DNA from: Pseudomonas marginalis
GTDB lineage: Bacteria; Pseudomonadota; Gammaproteobacteria; Pseudomonadales; Pseudomonadaceae
DNA length: 64,000 bases
Direction: 5' to 3'
Assembly (NCBI RefSeq): GCF_001645105.1
Contig: NZ_LKEG01000027.1
Location: 213-64,212, forward strand
Made by a program: the position numbers and the translations under genes. The notes below the pieces were generated by a model that saw only the letters and a list, made by a program, of their open reading frames with translations, did no database searches and had not been told where the DNA came from. The first letter of the stretch is position 1. Every line of letters begins with the position of its first letter. This document shows, piece after piece, positions 9,841-17,934 of this stretch.

Positions 9841-9893
9841 GATCCAACCCCTTACCACAGACAGCCCACCCCCCATGAGCCCTCACACCACCG

Positions 9894-10955
9894 TTACAGC
9901 GGCTTGTCTTCACGACGCCCCTGGGCCTGGGTCGCGCTCCAATCCATCAACAAGCTGTAGGCCACCGCCAGCAAGGTCGGGCCGATGAACAGGCCGATGA
10001 AACCAAAGGCAATCAAGCCGCCGAACACCCCGAGCAGCACGATCACCAGCGGCAGGTTGCCGCCACGGCTGATCAGGTAGGGTTTGAGCACGTTGTCCAC
10101 GCCGCTGATGATGAAGGTGCCCCACACGCCAAGGAACACCGCGTAGGTGTAGTCGCCCTTCCAGGCCAGCCAGGCGGTGGCCGGGATCCACACCAGCGGC
10201 GGGCCCATAGGGATCAGGCTGAGCAGGAAGGTGACAATACCCAGCACCAACGCACCTGGGACGCCGGCGATCAGGAAACCAATCAGCGCCAGCACGGCCT
10301 GGGCGGCGGCGGTGCCGATCACGCCGTTGACCACCCGTTGGACCGTCCCCGCCACCAGTTCGATGTAGTAGCCGGCGCGGTCGCCGATCAAGCGCTCCAG
10401 CAGGCGATGGACGAACATGGCCAGGCGCGGCCCGTCCCGGTAGAAAAAGAACACGAAGACCAGGCTCAGGGTGAGTTCCAGGATGCCACCACCGATCTGT
10501 GCACTGCGCGCCAGCAGCCAATTGCCGACCTGCCCCAGGTACGGCTTGATGCTCACCATCAAGGCCGCGCCCTGCTGGTCGATGCTGTCCCACATTGCCA
10601 CCAGCCGTTCGCCGACAAACGGGATCGAGCCGAGCCAGGTCGGTGCCGCCGGCAGGCCATCGACCTGGATATCCTTGATCAATGCCGTGGCATCGCGCAC
10701 ATGGTCCGCGAGGTTGAAACCCAGCCACACCAGCGGCAATGCCACCAGCAACATCCAGCACAACGTGAGGATACCGGCGGCTAGGGATTCACGCCCACCC
10801 AGCCAGCGGGTGAGCAGGACCATCAACGGCCAACTGGCAAACGCCAGCACCGCGCCCCAGAACAGCGCCGACCAGAACGGCGCCATCACCCAGAAGCTGG
10901 CACCGAATAGCACCAGCAGCAGGATTTGCACCAGCAGGCGATCGTTATTGAGCAT
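9894..10955 (-). CDS. AI-2E family (PerM/UPF0118) membrane protein
   Basis: An integral inner-membrane protein of 353 residues with about eight hydrophobic segments: a pair at the N-terminus (LLVLFGASFWVMAPFWSALFWGAVLAFASWPLMVLL), one near 60-80, and a cluster in the C-terminal half ending GFIGLFIGPTLLAVAYSLL. The GLFIGP motif and length match the PerM/TqsA family, whose characterised members export AI-2 or act as ion antiporters or permeases; the substrate here is unknown. It converges on the sensor kinase with a 53-bp gap. Confidence 0.88.
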   Translation of the reverse strand: MLNNDRLLVQILLLVLFGASFWVMAPFWSALFWGAVLAFASWPLMVLLTRWLGGRESLAAGILTLCWMLLVALPLVWLGFNLADHVRDATALIKDIQVDGLPAAPTWLGSIPFVGERLVAMWDSIDQQGAALMVSIKPYLGQVGNWLLARSAQIGGGILELTLSLVFVFFFYRDGPRLAMFVHRLLERLIGDRAGYYIELVAGTVQRVVNGVIGTAAAQAVLALIGFLIAGVPGALVLGIVTFLLSLIPMGPPLVWIPATAWLAWKGDYTYAVFLGVWGTFIISGVDNVLKPYLISRGGNLPLVIVLLGVFGGLIAFGFIGLFIGPTLLAVAYSLLMDWSATQAQGRREDKPL

Positions 10956-11027
10956 GGAGTATCTCTAGAGGAAGGCTGTAGGAAGAGAGCTTAGGCGAAC
11001 GGCGCGGGTCCGTTCGCCTCGTAACGG

Positions 11028-11846
11028 TCAGCGTATCAGATGCAGGTGCAGCCCTTTGGTTTCAGCGGTGCCGGTTTCCATGCGCGCGGCGCGCACACCT
11101 TTGTCGACCAGGGCCTGGCGCCAGGCTTCGGCATTCGGGCCGGCCAGGCTGACGCGCAAGGTGGCGTCAAGGTTCAACCCACGGGAAATCAGGGTCAGCC
11201 AGGTGTCGTCAGGGTCGCCGCCGAGCGCTGGAAAATCCAGCTCGCCGGTGCTTTTCAACTCGCGCAGCAGGGTCGCCGAGGTGGGCAACAGGTTGCCCAG
11301 CGGCGCGTTGGCGTCCAGTTGTTCCACATGCAGATAGGCGCGGCGATTGCCACGGGTGATGCCGTACAGCGCCACCAGGGAGTTGTCCTGCGGGGCGGCC
11401 AGGCGCAGCAGCAGGTATTCCTGTTGACCATCGGCACCGACGAGCTTGGCGTTGCCGAATACTTCATTGGCCCACAGGCTGCTTTCGCCGCAATCGCGGG
11501 CCTGGCACCAGAACAACAGCTGCGCGCCCTTCGCCTGCAACGCTTCACGCGTAGCGGTAAACGCAGCACTGGAGGTGTGCTCGGCGGGCAGTTCATAGGT
11601 AATCGCCGTGGCGTGCCCACGGGCGGTGGCCTGCCCTTCGTAACGCAGTTGGCCGCTGATCTTGCGGATCGCGCCCATCGGGTAGATGCGTTCCTTCTCT
11701 TCGGCGGGGCGGTAGTCGACGATCTGTGAGTCGACCTGACGTGACACTGCCGGTAAATCCTGGCTTCCTGGCACATCGGCGGCGAACACCAGGGGACTGA
11801 AACAGCACAGCCCGAGGGCACGGATAGATCCTTTACGTAGGCTCAT
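11028..11846 (-). CDS. DUF4892 domain-containing exported protein
   Basis: A 272-residue secreted protein. The signal peptide ends about at VFA-ADV (residues 22-23). The body fits DUF4892, a family found mainly in Pseudomonas and relatives, with the typical early segment (SQDLPAVSRQVDSQIVDY) and a CQARDCGESSLWAN region with two cysteines that could form a disulfide. Its biochemical role is unknown. It follows the coupled hydrolases on the same strand with a 102-bp gap, so shared transcription is possible but not shown. Confidence 0.8.
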   Translation of the reverse strand: MSLRKGSIRALGLCCFSPLVFAADVPGSQDLPAVSRQVDSQIVDYRPAEEKERIYPMGAIRKISGQLRYEGQATARGHATAITYELPAEHTSSAAFTATREALQAKGAQLLFWCQARDCGESSLWANEVFGNAKLVGADGQQEYLLLRLAAPQDNSLVALYGITRGNRRAYLHVEQLDANAPLGNLLPTSATLLRELKSTGELDFPALGGDPDDTWLTLISRGLNLDATLRVSLAGPNAEAWRQALVDKGVRAARMETGTAETKGLHLHLIR

Positions 11847-11948
11847 CGGATCAATGAGCCCTGGCCATCGGAGCGCACAGCGGTGTTGAGATGGTTCATG
11901 GTTGACTCCCTTTCAATCCGCCCAGCCTCGGCAGTTGACCGCGCCAAG

Positions 11949-12803
11949 TCAAGGCGTGGTGAAGAACCGATTGAAACAGTCTGCAACAAGGACCGCGCCG
12001 GGCTCATCATTCAGGTGTAAATGATGGCCACCCGGCAGCGTGGTGACCGTAAAGGGTAGTTGAGAAAGCAATTCTGAATGTTTCGCCAGCATGCCGTCGG
12101 CAGCCACCACTAACTGCGTAGGGCAGCTGACGCGCCGTACGAAAGCCATGGCTTGTTCGTCGGTCAGGCGCATCGGCGAAGCGAGGGTCAAGCGACTGTC
12201 GGTACGCCAGGTGTAGCCGCCCGGCACCGGCATCAAACCGCGCTGGGCCAGCAGTTGCGCGGCTTCGCGACTGACCGCCACCACGCCTTTCATGCGCGCC
12301 TCGACCGCTCGGTCCAGGGTGTTATAGACCGGCTTGCGCTTGTCCTGCAGGTTCAATTGCGCCTGCAAGGCCATGCCCAGCCGCTCGGCGGCGTTCTCAC
12401 CGCTGGCGGTCGGCGGGATCACCCCGTCGATCAATCCCAGGTGCGTCACGCGCTCCGGCAACGCCCCCGCCAGCACCAGGGACACGATGGCGCCGAGGGA
12501 GTGGCCAAGTAATGCAAAACGTTTCCAACCCAACTGCTCGGCGACTTGCAGCACGTCATACACGTAATCCCACAAGGCATAACCGGCGCCGCTAGGACGA
12601 TGCGCCGAATGCCCGTGCCCGGCCATGTCCAGGGCAACGATGCGCAGGCCCTGAAGTTTGGGCGCCAGTCGCGCAAAACTGTTGGCGTTGTCCAGCCAGC
12701 CATGCAGGGCGATCACCGGCAAACCGTCCTCGGGGCCGAACAGATGGGCCGCCAGTTCGATATGCGGCAGGCTCAAGCGCAACTCTTCAACCGGCGTGCT
12801 CAT
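11949..12803 (-). CDS. alpha/beta-fold hydrolase
   Basis: A cytoplasmic alpha/beta hydrolase of 284 residues. It has HGWLDN (oxyanion region, 34-39), nucleophile elbow G-H-S-L-G with Ser102, Asp236 (AADG) and His260/261 (PGGHHLH), the arrangement of esterases and acyl hydrolases. The ATG at 12803 overlaps the stop of the preceding hydrolase as ATGA, so the two are translationally coupled. The neighbouring thioesterase and acyl-CoA synthetase on the same strand suggest acyl-ester chemistry. It could also be a lactonase or haloperoxidase-like enzyme. Confidence 0.87.
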   Translation of the reverse strand: MSTPVEELRLSLPHIELAAHLFGPEDGLPVIALHGWLDNANSFARLAPKLQGLRIVALDMAGHGHSAHRPSGAGYALWDYVYDVLQVAEQLGWKRFALLGHSLGAIVSLVLAGALPERVTHLGLIDGVIPPTASGENAAERLGMALQAQLNLQDKRKPVYNTLDRAVEARMKGVVAVSREAAQLLAQRGLMPVPGGYTWRTDSRLTLASPMRLTDEQAMAFVRRVSCPTQLVVAADGMLAKHSELLSQLPFTVTTLPGGHHLHLNDEPGAVLVADCFNRFFTTP

Positions 12804-13603
12804 GCGCAACTCTGCTCGCGGGCTTCCCAGCGGGAGAACAACTGCTTGATCAAGGCCGCGGTGTCCTGGGGGCGTTCAAGGGGGAACATATGGCCGCCGG
12901 GCATGGTGAGCATTTCACCCATGGGCAGGCGCCCGACACCGCTGGCGTGGTGACGCATCACCACCCGGCTCTGCCGGCCACGCACGACGGCCAGCGGCAC
13001 TTTCAATTGGCGCACCTGGCCGGGGCTGGTATGGGGCACGCCACGGTAGATGCTGATTTCGGTGGCCGGGTCGAAGCGCAGGCGCAGGCGATCGCCCACC
13101 TGATGCAGGCCATGTTGCAGGTAAGCGTCGAAGCATTCCGGGTCAAAGCCACGGAACAGGGTCTTGCCGGCGAAATAGCTGCGTGCGGCGTCCAGGTCGC
13201 TGAATTCTTCGCGCCGCCCCAGGGTGCGCCCCGCCGGGGTCAGGCGGTCGATAAACCCGAAGCGCTTGGCCGCGCGGATCACCCAGCGGTCGGCACGCGT
13301 CAGCACCGGCGAATCCAGCATCACCACGCCGCGATACAGCTGCGGGCAACGCATGGCCGCGTGCAGGTGCAAGACGCCCCCAAGGGAATGGCCCACACCC
13401 CACACTGGTTCCGGTTGCTGCTCCAGATGATGGATCAGTTCGTCCACCAGGTTCTGCCAGTTATCGTCCACCGGAAACCTGGGGTCGTGACCGTGTTGCG
13501 GCAGGTGAGCCACTGCGTATTCCGGCGCCAGGGCGGCAAACAACTTGCCGTAGGTGGCCGAAGGGAAACCATTGGCGTGGGCAAAAAACACATGCTGCGA
13601 CAT
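12800..13603 (-). CDS. alpha/beta-fold hydrolase
   Basis: An alpha/beta hydrolase of 267 residues. It begins with a strand and an oxyanion loop (FAHANGFPS, 7-15), has nucleophile Ser73 in GHSLGG, and a C-terminal His in MPGGHMFPLE. The FAHANGFPSATY start is typical of a small group of proteobacterial hydrolases of unknown substrate. Its stop overlaps the start of the next hydrolase by four bases. The 97-bp gap to the upstream thioesterase may hold a promoter. Confidence 0.86.
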   Translation of the reverse strand: MSQHVFFAHANGFPSATYGKLFAALAPEYAVAHLPQHGHDPRFPVDDNWQNLVDELIHHLEQQPEPVWGVGHSLGGVLHLHAAMRCPQLYRGVVMLDSPVLTRADRWVIRAAKRFGFIDRLTPAGRTLGRREEFSDLDAARSYFAGKTLFRGFDPECFDAYLQHGLHQVGDRLRLRFDPATEISIYRGVPHTSPGQVRQLKVPLAVVRGRQSRVVMRHHASGVGRLPMGEMLTMPGGHMFPLERPQDTAALIKQLFSRWEAREQSCA

Positions 13604-13700
13604 ACCGGATCCATCTACAAAAACAGAGATTGATTGTCACCATGCCCGACGTACACAGCAATGACTGTAACTGCCAGGAATGATGACACTCACGCCACGC

Positions 13701-14144
13701 CTATCGCGCCGGTGGGGTCTCGCCCAGCGGCACCACGGCCATGGTCAGGCGCGACACGCAGCTGGTTTTGCCATCGTCACTGGTCAAGCGGATGTCCCAG
13801 ACCTGGGTGGTGCGGCCAATGTGGATCGCCTTGGCCACCGCCGTCACGCGCCCGCTGCGCACACCGCGCAGGTGGTTGGCGTTGACCTCCAGCCCCACGC
13901 AATAGAACTTGCTGGCGTCGATGCACAGGTAGGCCGCCATGGAGCCGACGCTCTCGGCCAACACCACCGACGCGCCGCCGTGCAGCAGGCCGTAGGGCTG
14001 GTGGGTACGATGATCGACCACCATGCTGGCAGTCAGGGAGTCGTCGTCGAAGCTTTCAAAGCGGATATCCAACAGTTCACCGATGGTGTTTTTCTGGGCC
14101 GCATTGAGTTGGTCGATATTCGGTTGGGTACGCCAAAGGCTCAT
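13701..14144 (-). CDS. hotdog-fold acyl-CoA thioesterase (PaaI/EntH-MenI type)
   Basis: A single hotdog domain of 147 residues. The active-site segment QPYGLLHGGASVVLAESVGS (49-68), with His55, Gly57 and probable catalytic Glu64, is the hallmark of the EntH/YdiI group, which hydrolyses aromatic or fatty acyl-CoA thioesters. It sits 30 bp after the acyl-CoA synthetase on the same strand, so one enzyme makes acyl-CoA and the next can release it; a proofreading or CoA-recycling role is inferred. No menaquinone or enterobactin genes are nearby, so those assignments are unlikely. Confidence 0.88.
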   Translation of the reverse strand: MSLWRTQPNIDQLNAAQKNTIGELLDIRFESFDDDSLTASMVVDHRTHQPYGLLHGGASVVLAESVGSMAAYLCIDASKFYCVGLEVNANHLRGVRSGRVTAVAKAIHIGRTTQVWDIRLTSDDGKTSCVSRLTMAVVPLGETPPAR

Positions 14145-14174
14145 GCCGTTGTCCTTGTTGGTTTTATGATGATC

Positions 14175-15824
14175 CTAATCCTGCCACAGAACGGTTTCGG
14201 AACGCTCGCTCCATGCCTGGAATTGTGCACCGTAAGTCGATTCGATCACGTTGCGCTTGATCTTCAAGGTCGGGGTCAGGAAGCCGTTCTCCACCGCCCA
14301 GTTGTCTTTCACCACCACCAGTTGGCGCAGGCGTTCATGCTTATCCAGCGCCTTGTTGACCTGTGCCAGCCAACGCTCAAGGCTGCTGCGCAGTGTGTGC
14401 GGGTCCTCGCTCACCGCCGATAACACGCACAACCCTATCGGCGCGGGCAGCCCATCCCCCACTACGCACACCTGCTCGATACGCGCATGTTCAGCCAAGC
14501 GGTTTTCAATCGGCGCCGGCGCTACGTATTTGCCTTTGCTGGTCTTGAAGATTTCCTTGAGCCGCCCGGTCAGGCGCAGGCGGCCATCGGCATCCTGTTC
14601 GCCCTTGTCGCCGGTGCGCAGGAAACCATCGGCGGTAATCGTCTCGGCGGTTTTCTGCGGGTCTTTGTAGTAACCGAGCATAGTTGCACCGCTGCGCACC
14701 TGGACCTCGCCTTCGGGGTCGATACGCACTTCCACGCCGGGGCACGGCAGGCCGATCCAGCCGAGGGTCTGCTGGCCGGGGCGGCACACGTGGGAGTAGC
14801 CGCAACTTTCGGTCATGCCGTACACCTCCAGCACATCCAGGCCCAGGCGTTGATACCAGCGCAGCAGCGCCTCTGGCACCGGCGCCGCACCCGACAGGGC
14901 AATGCGCAACGCGTCCAGGCCCAGGCCGGCGAGCACCTTGTGGCCCACCCGCTTGCCGATGAAAGGCAGGCGCAGCAGGGTGTCCAAGCGCTTCTCGGGG
15001 ATTTTGGCGTAGACGCCCATCTGGAATTTGGTCCAGATACGCGGCACTCCAAACAGGGCGGTCGGACGCGCCCTACGCAGATCGGTCAGAAACGTGTCCA
15101 GGCTTTCGGCGAAAAACACCGTTTGCCCGGTGTAGATCGCCGCCATTTCTACAAACATGCGCTCCGCCACATGACACAGCGGCAAGTACGACAGTAGACG
15201 GTCGCCCTCCCCCAACCCGAACAGCTCGGTGCCACGGGTGGCGGCAAACCCCAGCGCGCCGAAGCTGTGCATCACGCCCTTGGGCAGGCCGGTCGTGCCG
15301 GACGTATAGATGATGGTGGCCAGGGCCGTAGCGGCCGGCAGCGGCTCGTCCTGGATCGGCGAACAGGCTTGCAGGTCAGCCCAGCTGAAATCGAACGCGC
15401 CGGTCGGGCACAGCGGCAAGCTGATGGTCGGGACATTGGACGGCACGCCAGGCGCCATCGCGGGCCAATCGTCGAGTTTGCCGATAAACACCAGCGCCGC
15501 CTCGGAATGGGTCAGCACATGGGCAACGGAGTCGGCGGTGAGGTTAGGGTACAGCGGCACCGAGACGTGCCCGGCCATCCAGATCGCCAAGTCGGCGATG
15601 ATCCAGTGGGCACAGTTTTTCGAGATCAGGGCAATGTGCGAGCCCTGGGGCAACGCGCGGGCCCGCAGCCAGTGCGCGGCGCAACGGGCCTGGTGGCCGA
15701 CATCCCCCCAGGTGAGAGGCTGCACCTCGCCGCCGCCAGAGGGCTGGACCAGGAAGGTTTGGCGCGGATGACGCGCTTCACGTTCGAAGAAGACCTGCAA
15801 CGGCAAACGAAAAGCGACGGGCAT
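14175..15824 (-). CDS. AMP-binding acyl-CoA synthetase (long-chain fatty acid-CoA ligase type)
   Basis: An adenylate-forming ligase of 549 residues that would activate a carboxylic acid with ATP and CoA. The P-loop-like motif YTSGTTGLPKG is at 173-183; VYGMTESCG, the GDKGEQDADG hinge region with FLRTGD, and a C-terminal lysine segment (TPTLKIKR) are present. The closest visible kin are the membrane-associated FAA1-like synthetases. The ATG at 15824 has AAAGGAG eight bases upstream and is preferred over an open frame starting at 15866. A 22-bp palindrome just upstream is a likely operator. Confidence 0.9.
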   Translation of the reverse strand: MPVAFRLPLQVFFEREARHPRQTFLVQPSGGGEVQPLTWGDVGHQARCAAHWLRARALPQGSHIALISKNCAHWIIADLAIWMAGHVSVPLYPNLTADSVAHVLTHSEAALVFIGKLDDWPAMAPGVPSNVPTISLPLCPTGAFDFSWADLQACSPIQDEPLPAATALATIIYTSGTTGLPKGVMHSFGALGFAATRGTELFGLGEGDRLLSYLPLCHVAERMFVEMAAIYTGQTVFFAESLDTFLTDLRRARPTALFGVPRIWTKFQMGVYAKIPEKRLDTLLRLPFIGKRVGHKVLAGLGLDALRIALSGAAPVPEALLRWYQRLGLDVLEVYGMTESCGYSHVCRPGQQTLGWIGLPCPGVEVRIDPEGEVQVRSGATMLGYYKDPQKTAETITADGFLRTGDKGEQDADGRLRLTGRLKEIFKTSKGKYVAPAPIENRLAEHARIEQVCVVGDGLPAPIGLCVLSAVSEDPHTLRSSLERWLAQVNKALDKHERLRQLVVVKDNWAVENGFLTPTLKIKRNVIESTYGAQFQAWSERSETVLWQD

Positions 15825-15855
15825 GGGACGCGCTCCTTTGTGGTCCGACAATAGC

Positions 15856-15877
15856 CAACCAAGCACTTGCTTGGTTG
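15856..15877. promoter_or_regulatory. 22-bp palindromic operator before the acyl-CoA synthetase
   Basis: CAACCAAGCA (15856-15865) and TGCTTGGTTG (15868-15877) form perfect 10-bp arms around CT, 32-53 bases before the start codon. On the minus strand the sequence TATAGTC abuts the palindrome and could be a -10 element, so a bound protein would cover the transcription start. The form suits a TetR-type acyl-CoA-responsive repressor; no such regulator gene is adjacent. Confidence 0.65.
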
Positions 15878-15909
15878 ACTATATAGCACACACAAAGCCG
15901 CGATCCAGC

Positions 15910-16359
15910 CTAAGGGTTTTTTACGCTGACCAGGCTCATCAGCCCCGCCAGCGGGAAATCCCCCTCCAGTTCCGCCAGGCTGGCGGTGTGCATCGGCTGT
16001 GGCTGACGCTGATGGCCATGCTGCAAAAAGCTGATCAGGTTGCCCACCAGCGGCTGGTGGCTGACCAGCAGCACGTTGTCATCGGTGTCGAGCTTGTCCA
16101 GCACCTGCAACGGGTTGCCCTCGGGGGTGAGCCACGGCACCGTGCGAACCTGCGGTTCGAACCCCAGCACCTCGCGCACCAGTTGCGCGGTCTGCTGCGC
16201 CCGCACATAGGGGCTGGCGATGATCGCGTTGAGGGGCTGGCCCATCAGTTGCGCAGCACTGCGCAACACTTCGGCGCGGCCATGCTCGGTGAGGTTGCGC
16301 TCGGCATCGGTGCGCGCATGCCCTTCGGCCTCACCGTGGCGCAGTATCCACACCTTCAT
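15910..16359 (-). CDS. sixA: phosphohistidine phosphatase SixA
   Basis: A histidine-phosphatase superfamily protein of 149 residues. It opens with LRHGEAEGH, with the phosphoacceptor His8 in the RHG motif; SPYVRAQQTAQ (48-58) and VSHQPLVG (His near 100) supply the rest of the active site. SixA dephosphorylates phosphohistidine on signalling or PTS proteins. The start overlaps the stop of the DUF4389 gene (ATGA), and the order gpsA-DUF4389-sixA is common in Pseudomonas. Confidence 0.92.
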   Translation of the reverse strand: MKVWILRHGEAEGHARTDAERNLTEHGRAEVLRSAAQLMGQPLNAIIASPYVRAQQTAQLVREVLGFEPQVRTVPWLTPEGNPLQVLDKLDTDDNVLLVSHQPLVGNLISFLQHGHQRQPQPMHTASLAELEGDFPLAGLMSLVSVKNP

Positions 16360-16703
16360 AGCTTCGGCTCTTCGTCACGGACCGGGTGCGGCGCCGGCGG
16401 CACGCTGTGGGCAGCTTCGCCCTCCGGCGCGCGCGGGGTCGGCCAGTCGGCGAACGGCCACGGTTTCTGTTCGGAGTGGAAGCTGCCGAAACGGCCGATC
16501 TGTGCGAGGAACTGGCTGAGGCTGTCGCCGAAGTTCATCAGCCCCAGGTTCGGTGCGCCATAGATCAATCTGTAAACCAACTGCACCACCACCAGCGCGC
16601 CGAGCAGGAACTGCGCCACCTGCCACACCAGGGCAAACACCAGCATCCACAGGATGCGCAGGGCAATGGACTCGTACTTGGGGGCTGCTTTCGGATCGTT
16701 CAT
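16356..16703 (-). CDS. DUF4389 domain-containing membrane protein
   Basis: A 115-residue protein. A single hydrophobic stretch at about 15-44 (RILWMLVFALVWQVAQFLLGALVVVQLVYRLI is the visible core, in parts) is followed by a short amphipathic segment (NLGLMNFGDSLSQFLAQIGRF) and a proline-rich acidic tail. This pattern matches DUF4389, whose function is unknown. The ATG at 16703 follows GAGGAAC and begins 10 bp after gpsA, so it is the middle gene of a three-gene operon. Confidence 0.85.
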   Translation of the reverse strand: MNDPKAAPKYESIALRILWMLVFALVWQVAQFLLGALVVVQLVYRLIYGAPNLGLMNFGDSLSQFLAQIGRFGSFHSEQKPWPFADWPTPRAPEGEAAHSVPPAPHPVRDEEPKL

Positions 16704-16713
16704 GACGCGTTCC

Positions 16714-17739
16714 TCAGTTGAAACCACTGGTGGAAATAAAGTCGACATCGGTTTTCGGCTCGGCGCGCATCAGCAGCTCGATGACTTGGTTCAAGGTGCG
16801 CCCTTCAAACAGGATCGCGTGCAACCCGGCGACCAGCGGCATGTACACCCCGACTTCCTGGGCCTTGGCCTTGAGCACCTTGAGGGTGTTGACGCCTTCG
16901 GCCACTTCGCCCAGGCGCGTGACCGCGTCTTCCAGGCTCAGGCCCTGGCCGAGGGCAAAGCCGACCTGATAGTTGCGGCTTTTCGGCGAGGAGCAGGTGA
17001 CGATCAAGTCGCCCACGCCCGCCAGCCCCAGGAAGGTCATCGGGTTGGCGCCCTGGTTCACCGCAAAGCGGGTCATCTCCGCCAAGGCGCGGGTGATCAG
17101 CATGCTTTTGGTGTTTTCGCCCATGCCCAGCGCCACGGCCATGCCGGCAATGATCGCGTAGACGTTTTTCAGCGCACCGCCCAATTCGACGCCAAAGCGG
17201 TCGCTGCTGGCGTAGACGCGGAAGGTACGGCCATGCAGCACGGCCTGGACGCGCTCGCACAGCTCTTCGTCTTCACTGGCGACCACCGTGGCGGTCAGCG
17301 CGTGCTCGGCGACTTCCCGTGCCAGGTTGGGCCCGGACAGCACGCCAATGCGCGCCTGGGGCGCGATCTCTTCGAGGATTTCGCTCATCAGTTTGAAGGT
17401 CTGCGCCTCGATGCCCTTGGTCAGGCTGACCAGCAGCTTGCCCGCCAGGCGTTCGGCGTGGGGCGCCAGCACCGAGCGCAACGCGCTGGACGGCAGCGCG
17501 ACGAAGCACAGATCACAGGCCGTAAGGGTTTCCAGCAGGTCGGTAACAGGCTCGACTGCCGGATGAATCTTGATGCCTTTGAGGTAACGCGGATTTTCCC
17601 GGTGCACCCGAATGGCCTCGGCCTGCTCGGGATCGCGCATCCATTGGCGCACAGCGTGACCGTTCTCGGCCAGCAGGTTAGCCACGGCGGTACCAAAACT
17701 TCCGCCTCCCAGGACCGCGATAGGGCGCTGTTCAGTCAT
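16714..17739 (-). CDS. gpsA: glycerol-3-phosphate dehydrogenase [NAD(P)+]
   Basis: Reduces dihydroxyacetone phosphate to sn-glycerol 3-phosphate for phospholipid synthesis. The protein is 341 residues. The Rossmann motif [12 protein letters not shown] is at the N-terminus, LVSLTKGIE and [13 protein letters not shown] follow, and GALKNVYAI carries the catalytic lysine. I use the ATG at 17739 ([13 protein letters not shown]); the longer open frame to 17880 adds residues unlike the family. First gene of the gpsA-DUF4389-sixA run. Confidence 0.96.
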   Translation of the reverse strand: MTEQRPIAVLGGGSFGTAVANLLAENGHAVRQWMRDPEQAEAIRVHRENPRYLKGIKIHPAVEPVTDLLETLTACDLCFVALPSSALRSVLAPHAERLAGKLLVSLTKGIEAQTFKLMSEILEEIAPQARIGVLSGPNLAREVAEHALTATVVASEDEELCERVQAVLHGRTFRVYASSDRFGVELGGALKNVYAIIAGMAVALGMGENTKSMLITRALAEMTRFAVNQGANPMTFLGLAGVGDLIVTCSSPKSRNYQVGFALGQGLSLEDAVTRLGEVAEGVNTLKVLKAKAQEVGVYMPLVAGLHAILFEGRTLNQVIELLMRAEPKTDVDFISTSGFN

Positions 17740-17858
17740 ATGCAATCCGTTAATCCATACCAGTGGCGATGGCGGCATTATACGGGCCGACCCGCTTGCG
17801 GCCAGCCCCCCTAGCAATTCGTGCGTTTGTCGGAAAACGCCACGCTTACATGAAGTAA

Positions 17859-17880
17859 TTGCAAGTCGGGCGACTGGCAA
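17859..17880. promoter_or_regulatory. inverted repeat in the gpsA/TonB-receptor divergent region
   Basis: TTGCAAGTCG-GG-CGACTGGCAA is an inverted repeat with one mismatched pair, 55 bases before the receptor start and 120 bases before gpsA. It does not look like a Fur box. It may be an operator for the receptor/binding-protein/kinase operon. Confidence 0.4.
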
Positions 17881-17934
17881 AAGGCCCCACCTCAGTTAAC
17901 ATGGTCGGCTATCCGTAATTATCAAGGCTGCGCC

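Noticed and set aside
13701..14144. Assignment as menaquinone MenI or enterobactin EntH
   Set aside because: The motif fits the fold, but no menaquinone or enterobactin genes are present and the neighbour is an acyl-CoA synthetase.
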